A stretch of DNA of 64,000 bases from an uncultured Arenicella sp. Its GTDB lineage: Bacteria; Pseudomonadota; Gammaproteobacteria; Arenicellales; Arenicellaceae. Below, in pieces: positions 8,599 through 18,200 of the stretch (position 1 is the first letter of the stretch; each line of letters begins with the position of its first letter). Under the pieces are notes generated by a model. The model made no database searches and was not told where the DNA came from. It saw nothing but the letters and a program-made list of their open reading frames with translations. The translations under genes and the position numbers were made by a program. The stretch lies in the NCBI GenBank assembly GCA_947499305.1, contig CANMNN010000020.1:16436-80435 (forward strand), in the 5' to 3' direction.

Positions 8599-9719
8599 AA
8601 AACAAACCCCAAAGCGCGCTTTTGCTTTATGAGTAATGCGATAAAAAACGGAGCGCCGATAAGTGAGGTTAAAATACCGATGGGTAACTCAGCTGGCGCA
8701 GCGATGACTCGCGATGCCGTATCGGCAAGCACTAAAAGTGCGCCGCCAAGCATTGCAGAGTTTATTATTAGGTATCGATAATTGGTGTCTGAGTAGAGCC
8801 GTAGAATATGAGGCACTACCAGGCCTACAAAGGCGATAACTCCAGTAAATGCAACGGCAACGCCAACAATTAACGCGTTTATCCATAGCAGTTCGAGCTT
8901 TATGCGGTCAACGTCTACTCCCGAGCATCGCGCATTGGCTTCCCCCAGCAATAATAGGTTGATCGCATGACGGCGTTTATGGATCATCCAGAGAGCGAGA
9001 CCGAGAATGGGGAGCAAAATCGACACAGATTGCCAGCTCGAACCACCAAGACTGCCCATTAGCCAAAACGTGATTTGTCTTAAGGCTTGATCATCAGCGA
9101 GATAATTAAACCCGCCAATAAGGGCAACTGATAAGGAGTTAATCGCAACACCCGCCAGAAGCAGAGTGGGCACCTGTAATTGTCCACCCGCCTGAGCTAG
9201 GTGATATACCGCAAACGCCGTGATCGCGGCACCTAAAACAGCCGCTATCGATATCGCATATGGGCCAATGTGGGCGAGTGAGGGAACCACAAGGAATAGC
9301 TTTTGTGATAGGAATATCATGGCAACGGCGCCAACTGCGGCCCCAGAAGAGATACCAAGAAGTCCGGGGTCGGCCAATGGATTACGGCACATCCCCTGAA
9401 GGCTAGCGCCACTTACTGCCAAAGCCGCGCCAACCAATACACCCATTAGTACACGCGGCAAGCGAATGTTCAAGACAATATTATGGATGGCTGTTGACTC
9501 TGCTTCGGCATTAAAACCAAGCGTCATCACTAGGGTCTCTAGCGGTAGCACGAGGTCAAATTTGGCCGCACCCAAGGACACACCAAGCCAGCAAGCGAGG
9601 AATAGCAAGGCTAATAGCACAATAAATAAGGGACGCCTTGATTGCGATAATTCTAGTGCCACAGGGGAAAGAATTGCTTGGTTTGATTGCATTGTCGGAT
9701 TACATCTTTGAGACGCCAT
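8595..9719 (-). CDS. hmuU: Haem ABC transporter permease HmuU (FecCD family)
   Basis: This is a polytopic inner-membrane protein of the FecCD/BtuC family, with about ten hydrophobic helices. Family hallmarks are RLPRVLMGVLVGAALAVSGA, QGMCRNPLADPGLLGISSGA, GVAINSL, and the C-terminal GVIAFVGLVVPHILR and LPIGILTSLIGAPFF. It forms the channel through which haem passes from HmuT to the cytoplasm. The start is uncertain: TTG 9731, ATG 9719 and ATG 9692 are all in frame. I use 9719, which overlaps the upstream hmuT end slightly; 9692 would avoid the overlap. Confidence 0.92.
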   Translation of the reverse strand: MASQRCNPTMQSNQAILSPVALELSQSRRPLFIVLLALLFLACWLGVSLGAAKFDLVLPLETLVMTLGFNAEAESTAIHNIVLNIRLPRVLMGVLVGAALAVSGASLQGMCRNPLADPGLLGISSGAAVGAVAMIFLSQKLFLVVPSLAHIGPYAISIAAVLGAAITAFAVYHLAQAGGQLQVPTLLLAGVAINSLSVALIGGFNYLADDQALRQITFWLMGSLGGSSWQSVSILLPILGLALWMIHKRRHAINLLLLGEANARCSGVDVDRIKLELLWINALIVGVAVAFTGVIAFVGLVVPHILRLYSDTNYRYLIINSAMLGGALLVLADTASRVIAAPAELPIGILTSLIGAPFFIALLIKQKRALGFVL

Positions 9720-10608
9720 TGCCTTGGGCAATGACTTGATCGATTGCTTGGTCTAATCGAGATCCAAAACCGAGCAGCAACAATGGGTCCATTGCATGTA
9801 CATGGCAACCTTGTTTAGTGGCTAGTTTGATCGCAACTTGAGAGCAAATACCATCGATACCCCCCATACTTTCAAGGTTGTGTTGGGGCACTAAAATTAT
9901 ATCTACTTGCGCTTTTGCCAACATCTCAGCACTGAAAGGTTTATAGCCTTCAAATTCAGCGCCGAGGTTGTTGATTCCAGCGACACTTAGTAATAAATCA
10001 GCAACTGTGTTTTTACCCGCCAAGGTTTGCCCTCGTTGGCCAGAGTTTAGTAGTGCAATCGCGTTTAGTTTGTTATGGCTATATAAGCGTTGACGTTTCG
10101 ATAGATCAATCGCGGTAATAACATTGTCTATTAGTTGTTTTGCCTCATTCTGTTTCTCAAAAAAGGCGCCCATCTGGGAAACAAGGTTTTTCCAAGAGGC
10201 AAGGGTATAGACCGATTGTTCAAATTGCTTAACGGTTACTCCCGTTGATTTAACTTGCTCTAATGTCGCACTAGGGCCGGCTCCACGTGCGGTGACAACT
10301 AGATCAGGCGAGAGAGATAACAAGCCTTCGGCGCCCAAGTTTCTAAAATATCCGACTTGTGGCAAGTCCTTAGCGGATACAGGGTAAAGACTGGAGCTAT
10401 CAACCGCTACTACCTTAGGCATTAAACCGAATGCGTAAATAATCTCAGTGATACTGCCTCCAGCAGACACAATCCTCGAATATTGAATACTCTCGGTTTT
10501 AGTATCAGCGTTTGCGTTCTGCGCGGCTAGAGGTGTCATATTCAGCAAGGTCACTAGAGCGAAGGCTAAGGTGGTTTTTGCGGCTATTTCTTTGATGATT
10601 GTGAACAC
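9700..10608 (-). CDS. hmuT: Periplasmic haem-binding protein HmuT
   Basis: This is a class III substrate-binding protein: signal peptide TLAFALVTLLNMTPLAAQ, then RIVSAGGSITEIIYAFG, the standard first lobe of HmuT/BtuF-type proteins, with VGYFRNLGAEGLLSLSPDLV and a second lobe from LNAIALLNSGQRGQT. The tyrosine in GYFRNL falls where haem-binding proteins carry an axial ligand. It would collect haem in the periplasm for HmuUV. The start codon appears to be GTG at 10608, since the next Met is inside the signal peptide. Only 155 bases separate it from the divergent receptor gene, with a Fur box in between. Confidence 0.92.
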   Translation of the reverse strand: MFTIIKEIAAKTTLAFALVTLLNMTPLAAQNANADTKTESIQYSRIVSAGGSITEIIYAFGLMPKVVAVDSSSLYPVSAKDLPQVGYFRNLGAEGLLSLSPDLVVTARGAGPSATLEQVKSTGVTVKQFEQSVYTLASWKNLVSQMGAFFEKQNEAKQLIDNVITAIDLSKRQRLYSHNKLNAIALLNSGQRGQTLAGKNTVADLLLSVAGINNLGAEFEGYKPFSAEMLAKAQVDIILVPQHNLESMGGIDGICSQVAIKLATKQGCHVHAMDPLLLLGFGSRLDQAIDQVIAQGNGVSKM

Positions 10609-10660
10609 GAAATGATTTGCTCCAAATGAATAAGGTGATCAACTAATGTGTAAATGTTAA

Positions 10661-10675
10661 TGAGAATGATTTGCA
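10661..10675 (+). promoter_or_regulatory. Fur box between hmuT and the TonB receptor
   Basis: The sequence TGAGAATGATTTGCA matches the 7-1-7 Fur consensus TGANAATNATTNTCA at all but one fixed position. It sits 53 bases upstream of the hmuT start and 88 bases upstream of the receptor start, in the only promoter region of this divergent locus. Iron-replete Fur would be expected to silence both arms. Confidence 0.82.
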
Positions 10676-10763
10676 TTTGCAATAAAAATTGATATATTTG
10701 CGCCAGTTTTATTACGCTATTCAATTTATTCGCCGAACGGCGGCCAAGATTTCGGGGTTTTCC

Positions 10764-13067
10764 ATGCGCACTTCTAATACTAGATTTTTCGACTTTCACT
10801 CAATAAATGACAATCAATCGCGCACCAAGTCGCACAGCTTAAGCCTGATAGCTTGCTCGATAATAAGTGGTTTTACGAGTTTTTCAGCAACGGCGCAGGA
10901 CGCCTACACAGCAGAGAAAGAGGTGATCGTTGTTACGGCAACACGTACTGAAAAACCTATCACTGATCTCTCAGCAACGGTTTCAGTGATTGATGCCGAA
11001 CAAATTGAACGTGAAATTTCCAACAATATTGCAGACCTAGTTCGCTATGAGCCGGGTGTATCTGTCTCAGGGGGAGGGAGGTTTGGTCTTAGTGGCTTCG
11101 CAATCCGAGGAATAACCGGAGACCGAGTTCTGACTCTTGTTGATAGTACGCCAACGTCTGATGAATTTTCATTTGGTCCATTTTTATCCTCGCGTCGTAA
11201 TTTCGTTGATCTTGATGCTTTGAAATCGGTAGAGATCGTTCGCGGTCCAAGTTCAAGCTCATTCGGCAGTAACGCGATAGGCGGCGTCGTCAATTTTGTT
11301 ACTAAAGATCCTGTAGATTACTTACAAGGCAAGTCTTTTACTGGTTCGGCAAAGGCCAATTACAGTTCAATCAACGAAGGCACCAATGCCACGATACTAA
11401 CAGCGTTTGGAAACGAGACCCTATCGGCGATGCTGGTGGCAACACAGCGCGAGTTCTCCGAAACAGATACGTTTTTCGATGACGACAGTGTTGGGCAATC
11501 AAGACGGTCCCAAAACCCGCAAGATAACGAAAACACTAACCTATTTGCAAAGGTGGTTTTTAACCCAAGTGAGAACCAATCGATCGCGTTTACCGCTGAG
11601 CGATATGTGGGGGATTCTTCAACAGACGTGCTGTCGGCGGCAAACACCGTTTCACGAGGCGTTTTGACGCTCGCACAACAAGGAATTGACCAACGAACTC
11701 GTGAACGTGCCAGTATTGATTATCGTTTGACGTCAACAACGTCTCTTTTTGATCAGTTTTCGGTGCTCGCCTATACCCAACAAAGCGAGGCGAATCAGCT
11801 AACTCTGACTGAACGTTCTTCGTCATTTTCAGGCGTTCAAGATCGAATTCGAGCATCACAGTACGACCAAGATAATGTCGGCTTACGTTTGCAGTTCAAT
11901 AAGTCTTTTGAGTTGGGTGCTAACGAGCACTTGGTCAGTTACGGTTATGATTATGATAAGAGTGAGTCTGCAACTCGTCGCGATGGCAGTACTGTAAATC
12001 GCGCTACTGGAACCATCGCACCAGAGTTCAGCAGCTTCCCCACTCGTGATTTTCCATTATCTGAATACGTCAGCCAAGGGCTGTTTGTTCAAGATGATAT
12101 TCGCTTTCTTGATGGGCGTCTCAGCCTTATTCCGGCATTACGTTATGACAACTTTGAATTGAGCCCTGAAGCAGACCCAATCTATTTAGCTGGCAATCCA
12201 GGTTCGCCATTGCCTGCTGGTTATGACGAATCTCAAGTGTCGGTTAAGTTGGGTTCGGTGTATCAATTAAACGATTCTTGGTCTGTGTTTGCACAGTATG
12301 CAGAGGGCTTTAGAGCGCCTGCATTGGATTCGGTTAATGTTGGCTTTACAAATTTCGCAGGTGGTTATACCGCCCTCCCAAACCCCGACTTAGAGCCTGA
12401 ATCGGGTGAAGGCGTTGAGTTTGGTGTTCGGCATCGCAGTGACTTTCTGAGCATTGATCTTGTCGCCTACGAAAATGACTATGTCAACTTCATCGAAAGT
12501 TTATCGGTACGTGGTTTTAACCCGTTAACTGGCTTATTAGAATTTCAGGCTAGAAACCTAGACGAGGCAACTATTAAAGGGTTCGAGGCCAAACTGCTTA
12601 GCGATTTGTCGGGGCTTTCTGTAGCGCTTGAAGGTTTTAAACTACGCGCGGCCTACGCCTATGCCAAAGGCGAAAACCTCGAAGACAATACACCCATTAA
12701 TTCTATTGATCCTCAACAGCTCATATTGGGCATTGGCTATGCCCCTCAAGATGATCGTTGGGGAATTGAAGCGGTCATTAATGCCACAGATCGTAAAGAT
12801 CAGTCAGATATCGACACCAGTGCTTTACAACAAAGTGGCGCGCCGCTAGTTGCTGCGTTTGAGACGCCTGGTTTCACGACTCTTGACTTAATCGGTTACT
12901 ACAATGTGAGCGAAAAACTGCGCGTAAATTACGGTGTGTTTAACGTCACAGATAAGCAAACCTTTTCATGGAGCGAAGAATTTGTGCAAGATCCCACAAC
13001 AGCCAATTTTGATCGTTTGAGCGAAGCCGGTCGAAACTTCTCACTTTCATTGAAATACACCTTCTAA
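10764..13067 (+). CDS. TonB-dependent haem/haemoglobin receptor
   Basis: An extended signal region (SLSLIACSIISGFTSFSATAQ) is followed by a TonB box-like EVIVVTATRTEK. Then comes the plug domain (ISNNIADLVRYEPGVSV, RGITGDRVLTLVD, VEIVRGPSSSSFGSNAIGG) and a beta-barrel ending in FSLSLKYTF with the terminal Phe expected for BamA-dependent assembly. It is about 767 residues. The barrel contains a YAEGFRAP segment with downstream NPDLEPESGEGVEFG, the FRAP/NPDL region shared by haem receptors such as HmuR and HutA. It imports haem across the outer membrane, feeding HmuT. I start at ATG 10764, preceded by GGGG; the upstream frame begins only with TTG and overlaps the operator region. Confidence 0.9.
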   Translation: MRTSNTRFFDFHSINDNQSRTKSHSLSLIACSIISGFTSFSATAQDAYTAEKEVIVVTATRTEKPITDLSATVSVIDAEQIEREISNNIADLVRYEPGVSVSGGGRFGLSGFAIRGITGDRVLTLVDSTPTSDEFSFGPFLSSRRNFVDLDALKSVEIVRGPSSSSFGSNAIGGVVNFVTKDPVDYLQGKSFTGSAKANYSSINEGTNATILTAFGNETLSAMLVATQREFSETDTFFDDDSVGQSRRSQNPQDNENTNLFAKVVFNPSENQSIAFTAERYVGDSSTDVLSAANTVSRGVLTLAQQGIDQRTRERASIDYRLTSTTSLFDQFSVLAYTQQSEANQLTLTERSSSFSGVQDRIRASQYDQDNVGLRLQFNKSFELGANEHLVSYGYDYDKSESATRRDGSTVNRATGTIAPEFSSFPTRDFPLSEYVSQGLFVQDDIRFLDGRLSLIPALRYDNFELSPEADPIYLAGNPGSPLPAGYDESQVSVKLGSVYQLNDSWSVFAQYAEGFRAPALDSVNVGFTNFAGGYTALPNPDLEPESGEGVEFGVRHRSDFLSIDLVAYENDYVNFIESLSVRGFNPLTGLLEFQARNLDEATIKGFEAKLLSDLSGLSVALEGFKLRAAYAYAKGENLEDNTPINSIDPQQLILGIGYAPQDDRWGIEAVINATDRKDQSDIDTSALQQSGAPLVAAFETPGFTTLDLIGYYNVSEKLRVNYGVFNVTDKQTFSWSEEFVQDPTTANFDRLSEAGRNFSLSLKYTF

Positions 13068-13091
13068 CGCAAGCAGATAAAGATTCACAAC

Positions 13092-14237
13092 ATGAAAAAA
13101 ACTAGCCTAAAATTTGCAGCTGTATTGCTATTTAGTCCATTAACATTTCTAAGTGCAAATGCCTATGAAGACAAACAAGAGTGTACAGAAACAGGGCACT
13201 CGCGATTTATCTTTAGTTGGCCAATTACTAGCGATTGCGATAAAAAACCTCGCGGTGGAACTAGCAAAGGCGCCGATGTTGCGTTTGCCACCCAATTACG
13301 AAAACCTTGGTTGGCATTGCAACAAGCAGGCTTGAGTAAGCAAGAACGTGATAGACGAGCAATCTTGGCCATGCAAGGAGGTTACAAAGTTAACTTTGAC
13401 TTTCTAGAGACCGTCGGATTTAGCGAAGGCTATCAAAGTGATCGCCCGTATCAGTCATGGGGCACTGAATACGTTTATGTGGTCGAAGATAAGCCCAACT
13501 TGATAAGTTTACAGCACATAATGGTGATGTTTTTTAAACAAGAGGATGGCTCTGTTTCTGAACCAATGGTGATGAAACATTGGCGTCAAGATTGGCGTTT
13601 TGAAGATACTGCTTTGCTTGAGTACTCGCACAACAATACCTGGAAAAAGCGTTTGCTCTCTAAGAGTGTTGTCGAAGGAACCTGGAGCCAAGCGGTGTTT
13701 CAGGTTGATGACTCACCTCGCTATGAATCGTTTGGTAAGTGGCAGCATAACGGGAGTTTTTCAACATGGATAAGCCAAACGACGCGTAGACCCTTGCCTC
13801 GTCGGGAATACAGTGTGCGAGATGATTATCACGCATTAGAAGGGTTTAATCGTCACACCGTGACACGTCACGGTTGGGTTCAAGAAGAAGAAAATTGGAA
13901 ACTAGTTCTCGATAAAGCCGGCAAACCAGTCAGCCAAGAGCCTTACCTGGCGAAAGAGGAAGGCTTGGCTCGATACCAGGCTCTGAAAGATTTTGATTTT
14001 TCGGGTGGTGACAAATATTTTGCCAATACTGAGCCAGTTTGGAAATTAGTGCGAACAACTTGGTCAGAGCTGATCGCAAATTATCCAAACATAAAGCTAA
14101 AGAAAACACATGACGGCAAACCAATGTTCATGCCTCTGTTCTCTTTGGCGGTTGAGTTCGCTGAAAACAAAATGACCGCCGACGATGCTCAAAAACGAGT
14201 TGATGTCATTCTTGCAAATTATCTAATCAAGAATTAG
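13092..14237 (+). CDS. Secreted DUF6607-like protein linked to haem uptake
   Basis: This 381-residue protein has a signal peptide (KFAAVLLFSPLTFLSANA) and a Trp/Tyr-rich body with GGYKVNFDFLETVGF, MKHWRQDWRFED and FGKWQHNGSFSTWISQTTRRPLPRRE. I associate these segments with the DUF6607 family, with moderate certainty. The fold looks beta-rich and periplasmic or outer-membrane-facing. It starts 24 bases after the receptor stop, so it is almost certainly cotranscribed and Fur-controlled. A role in haem handling is inferred only from this position. Confidence 0.7.
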   Translation: MKKTSLKFAAVLLFSPLTFLSANAYEDKQECTETGHSRFIFSWPITSDCDKKPRGGTSKGADVAFATQLRKPWLALQQAGLSKQERDRRAILAMQGGYKVNFDFLETVGFSEGYQSDRPYQSWGTEYVYVVEDKPNLISLQHIMVMFFKQEDGSVSEPMVMKHWRQDWRFEDTALLEYSHNNTWKKRLLSKSVVEGTWSQAVFQVDDSPRYESFGKWQHNGSFSTWISQTTRRPLPRREYSVRDDYHALEGFNRHTVTRHGWVQEEENWKLVLDKAGKPVSQEPYLAKEEGLARYQALKDFDFSGGDKYFANTEPVWKLVRTTWSELIANYPNIKLKKTHDGKPMFMPLFSLAVEFAENKMTADDAQKRVDVILANYLIKN

Positions 14238-14394
14238 CTGAGCTCAGACAAAAAGTGAGTAGGCCTAGTGACAGCAATTCAACTCGCACATGTCGTTGAT
14301 GTTTTATCGCTTTTAGGTTGAGAGCCCGTTAACGCTGGAAATTGGTTTCTATTTAGCTTATTCATTTAATAGGCATAAGCAGTCTTTTTTATAG

Positions 14395-14423
14395 GGCCTT
14401 GACGTCATACTGGCGTCAAGGCC
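14395..14423. other. 10-bp perfect inverted repeat
   Basis: GGCCTTGACG and CGTCAAGGCC form a perfect 10-base-pair stem around a nine-base loop. A T-run lies before the stem on the + strand and none follows it, so it is not a standard terminator for the haem operon. It may still act as a hairpin at the end of that transcript. Confidence 0.6.
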
Positions 14424-14721
14424 GAAATCTACTCATGCTGTTCTCTAACCGTTTTTATCCTCTTCTAAATTTGCCCTCTATAGTTGCTGGAAACCACGTT
14501 TTGGTTTAAGTCTGCATAAGCAAAGCCCACCCAGAAAATCAGCTACTAAATTGCTGACGTTACCAAGGTTTCAACGAATGTTGAAAATTCGCTTGCCCAA
14601 ATAGGCAAGCCTAAGAGTATGGCGACTCAGTTGGTTAGGTTTTATGGGCGCGATGAAAAACCACGGCTATGCAAAGCTGAATCGATAGGCCTTCAGTCTA
14701 CGCAAAACTCTATGAGTGTTT

Positions 14722-14745
14722 GATCTAGGTCTATGACCTAAGATC
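14722..14745. promoter_or_regulatory. Near-palindrome, possible operator
   Basis: GATCTAGGTC and GACCTAAGATC pair with one bulged A across a short TAT spacer. The symmetry is of operator type. It lies about 480 bases upstream of the giant exoprotein gene. No known binding consensus is recognised. Confidence 0.35.
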
Positions 14746-15223
14746 TGTAAATAGAGTTTCACCAATACGAGTGATGGTTCGACACCTACATTTAGGGCGC
14801 TTTTTCTACGTTTTTCGCATAAGCATCTTGAGGCTAAATTAGTCGCTTATCGCCTTAGTTTATTGGCACCTACTGTGGGGTGGTGTTTAACGTAATTTGT
14901 AGATAAATAACAAAGGTATGATCTGTAAAGTATTGTTAAAAAAGCACTTAATGGGTCTTCGAGAAGTCAATAGTGATTGCGCTTCAATCGGAGTTGTAAT
15001 CTAATGAGCAGAGAAGGTCGGGGGGCTTTTTGTAAATCGTCAAATTGAGTAACTGTATTTTGAAGCGGCGACATATATAGAATTAGAGAGCGTAGCCGTA
15101 TTGTTTGGTCGCGTTAAGGCGCAATCAAAGGCGTTTTTAAATACTCTCTATTCAGCCCTCTACACAACTGCTAGACATCTTCTAAATGTAGTCTAGCCAA
15201 ACCTGCTTTCCAAAGGCGTCAGA

Positions 15224-18200
15224 GTGTGCTCCATGATTAGAATAAAAAAAATTATAACCATTGCTCTAGCTTTCTTGCTTTCGAGCACTTTAGCGCTCGA
15301 AAGCGTGTATGCGGCACCGCTACTTATTTCAATAACAAATCCTCCCCCTACCGTGACGGCAACTGCTGTTGGAGATACCCAGTTTTGGCCTAATGCTGGC
15401 ACGCTCGGAGTTGGTGGAACCCCGATTAGTCTTAGAGCTACATTGCAGAGCATTTCAGCTGGTGATTCTATTCGTTTATTCACCAGTGGTGATAACCCTG
15501 TGGTTCGCGCTGACACCGGTACTTTGGCCGCGACGGTATTGTGGGAAGTGTTCGATCAAGCAACTGGCCTGCCGATAGTCGGTGATCCCGATTTTTTGAT
15601 TACAGATATCGATGGTCGCAATGGCACCCCGATCGAGAGCGTTTCAGCGGCCTGTGCCGGTTTGACATCTTATACTACTAACGGAAATTTTTTGGCTGGC
15701 TGTAACGCTAATACGAATAACGCCTGCGAGAGCAATATTCGTGTGTCGGAATCTGGCGGGAGTATACTGGCCGAGGGCACGCAAGGCCAAAACGGTAATC
15801 AGCAAGAGAGTTACATGCAGTACAGTTGGACTGGTGTTTCTGATTGGACGGTAAGCTACTTCGCGACTACTGGAGGGCGTTGGTATGTACACGATGCAGA
15901 CGGTGATGTGCCTTTTGATGGCACGAGAGTTGATATCAATTTGGTTGATCTTGCGACAATCAAGGGTGTTACTCCAACTAGCCTAACCTCCCCAGCTCAG
16001 GGTGAATTAATCAGTTTTCAGATTGACCTGTCTAACGCAGGACCAGCGCCAGCAACAGGAGCAAACCTAACCGACTTATTGCCTGCGGGAGTAAGCTATC
16101 AAAGCCATAGCGCTACCAGTGGCACTTACAATCCAGCAAATGGACTTTGGGGTGGTGTAAATGTAGCTGTCAACGCTACTGAAACCCTTATTATTAACGC
16201 ACTCGTTACCGCTCCAGTTGGAACCTCGATTACTAACGTTACGACTACGGCCCTAGCCTCTGAGAGCATCTGTTCTTCGCGCGACTTATTAGAATACACA
16301 TTTGAAGTTGCGCAAACACCTGCACCTTCTTTGAGTATCGTCAAGTCAGTTGACCCTGTAACATCGTTTGACCAAGCTGGGAATTCAATTACCTATAGCT
16401 ACGAAGTAACCAATACTGGTAACGTGAATATTGACAATGTTGTACCCACTGATCTCGGACCAACATTTGGGTCTCAGGCTGCAACGAACTCTCTTTCAGC
16501 GTTTACTCCTACAAGTGCAACATTAACGCCGGGGCAAAGTCAGACATTTACCGCTACTTATCTACTAGATCAGGTTGATGTCGATAATTTAGCTCTAGAT
16601 GCAAACCCGTTAATGGCGATTGATAATACCGCGAGTGTTACAGGTATGCCGGTTGCAGGAGCGCTCGCAGCAGTAACGCCGAGCATGGTAGAAACTGGTT
16701 TTGCTCCCACGCCAAATTTATCGGTTGTTAAGTCAGTAGGTACGCTTACATCGTTTAACAAGGCAGGCGATACGATTACTTACGAATATGCGGTCACCAA
16801 CACCGGGAACATAACCATAGATTTAGTGACCCCTGTCGATACTGGCCCTACGTTTAACGGTATGCCTGCTACTAATTCATTAAGTGCTTTCGATCCTGTT
16901 TCAGTGTCATTAGCCCCTATGGCAAGTCAGACGTTTAGCGCTACGTATTTATTAGACCAGGCTGATGTGAATAATATGGCTTCTTCGTCGACGCCATTGA
17001 CGGCCATTGAAAATAGTGCAAGTGCCTCCGGCGACCCCGTTGGTACAACTGCGCTACCAACTATTCCTAATAGCACTGCGACGACGGGTTTTAATCTAAC
17101 ACCCAGTTTGACAGTTGATAAATCGGTGAGTGCCGCTACCACATTCAGTGAAGCTGGAGACATTATTACTTACCAGTACGTAATCGAAAATACGGGCAAC
17201 GTCACCATCAATAACGTAATGCCGGTTGATTCAGGTCCCACCTTTAATGGCCAAGCTGGCAGCAACAATTTGAGTGCCTTTTCACCGCTTAGTGCCACGT
17301 TGGACCCCTCTGCGCCTAGCAATGTTCAAACGTTTACGGCGACATACCAATTAAGTCAGGAAGATGTGGATAATATTGCGCAGTCTATGACCCCTTCGCA
17401 GGCAATCTCGAATACAGCTACTGCACAAGGAGACCCTGTTGGGGGAGTGTTGGCGACCGTTATGCCCGATACGGTTCAAGCTGGTTTTGCGCCCCTTGGC
17501 TCGCTTGCTCTTGTTAAATCAGCGGGTGTTCCTAGCGTTGGATTAGGTGTGAATACTTCAGCGGTAGATGGTGGCGATACTATTGTTTATAGCTTTGAAG
17601 TTACTAATAGCGGCGATACCACGATTAGCAATGTTCAAATAAATGACCTCGGTGTAACGTTTAATTCGGTTCCCGGAACCGGAACAATGTCGACAATCAC
17701 ATGCCCGAACACAAGCTTAAGCCCGAATCAGCTTACTACCTGTGTTGGTACATACACTTTGTCGCAAGCGGACGTTGACAATGCTATCGCCGGTGGCGTA
17801 AACGCAATACAAAACTCGGCTAATGTTACCGGAACAGATCCGAACTCGGCAAATGTTACTTCTCCTAATAGTGCAGCAAGCGCCACCATTACAGCATCTT
17901 CTTCAGTCAATATCGTCAAAACGGCGGCTGCTCCAACAATAACTCAGGGAGCAGATAGCACAATCGTAGACCCGGGCGATACGGTCACTTTTACGATCGC
18001 GGTTACGAATAACGGAAACACCACGCTAAGCAATGTAAGTCTTAGTGATTCATTAACAACCTTGGTATGTCCGGCCACCACAGATATGGGGAATTCATTT
18101 GCAAATGATGGCAATGATGTTTTAGCAGTAGGCGACGGAGTGTCCTGTACTGCGATATATGCATTAACCCAACCCAACTTAGACGCAGGTGAGGTAATGA

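Larger units (their letters stand above)
14238..15223. other. Long intergenic region before the giant gene
   Basis: Nearly 1 kb carries no convincing gene on either strand. It contains three inverted repeats (14395-14423, about 14591-14609, and 14722-14745) and probably the promoter and a long 5' leader of the giant exoprotein operon. AT-rich stretches around 14890-14945 and 15060-15085 are candidate promoter regions, but I cannot assign -35 and -10 elements with confidence. Confidence 0.5.

Noticed and set aside
14395..14423. Hairpin as the terminator of the haem receptor operon
   Set aside because: No U-run follows the stem on the + strand; the T-run lies on the wrong side.
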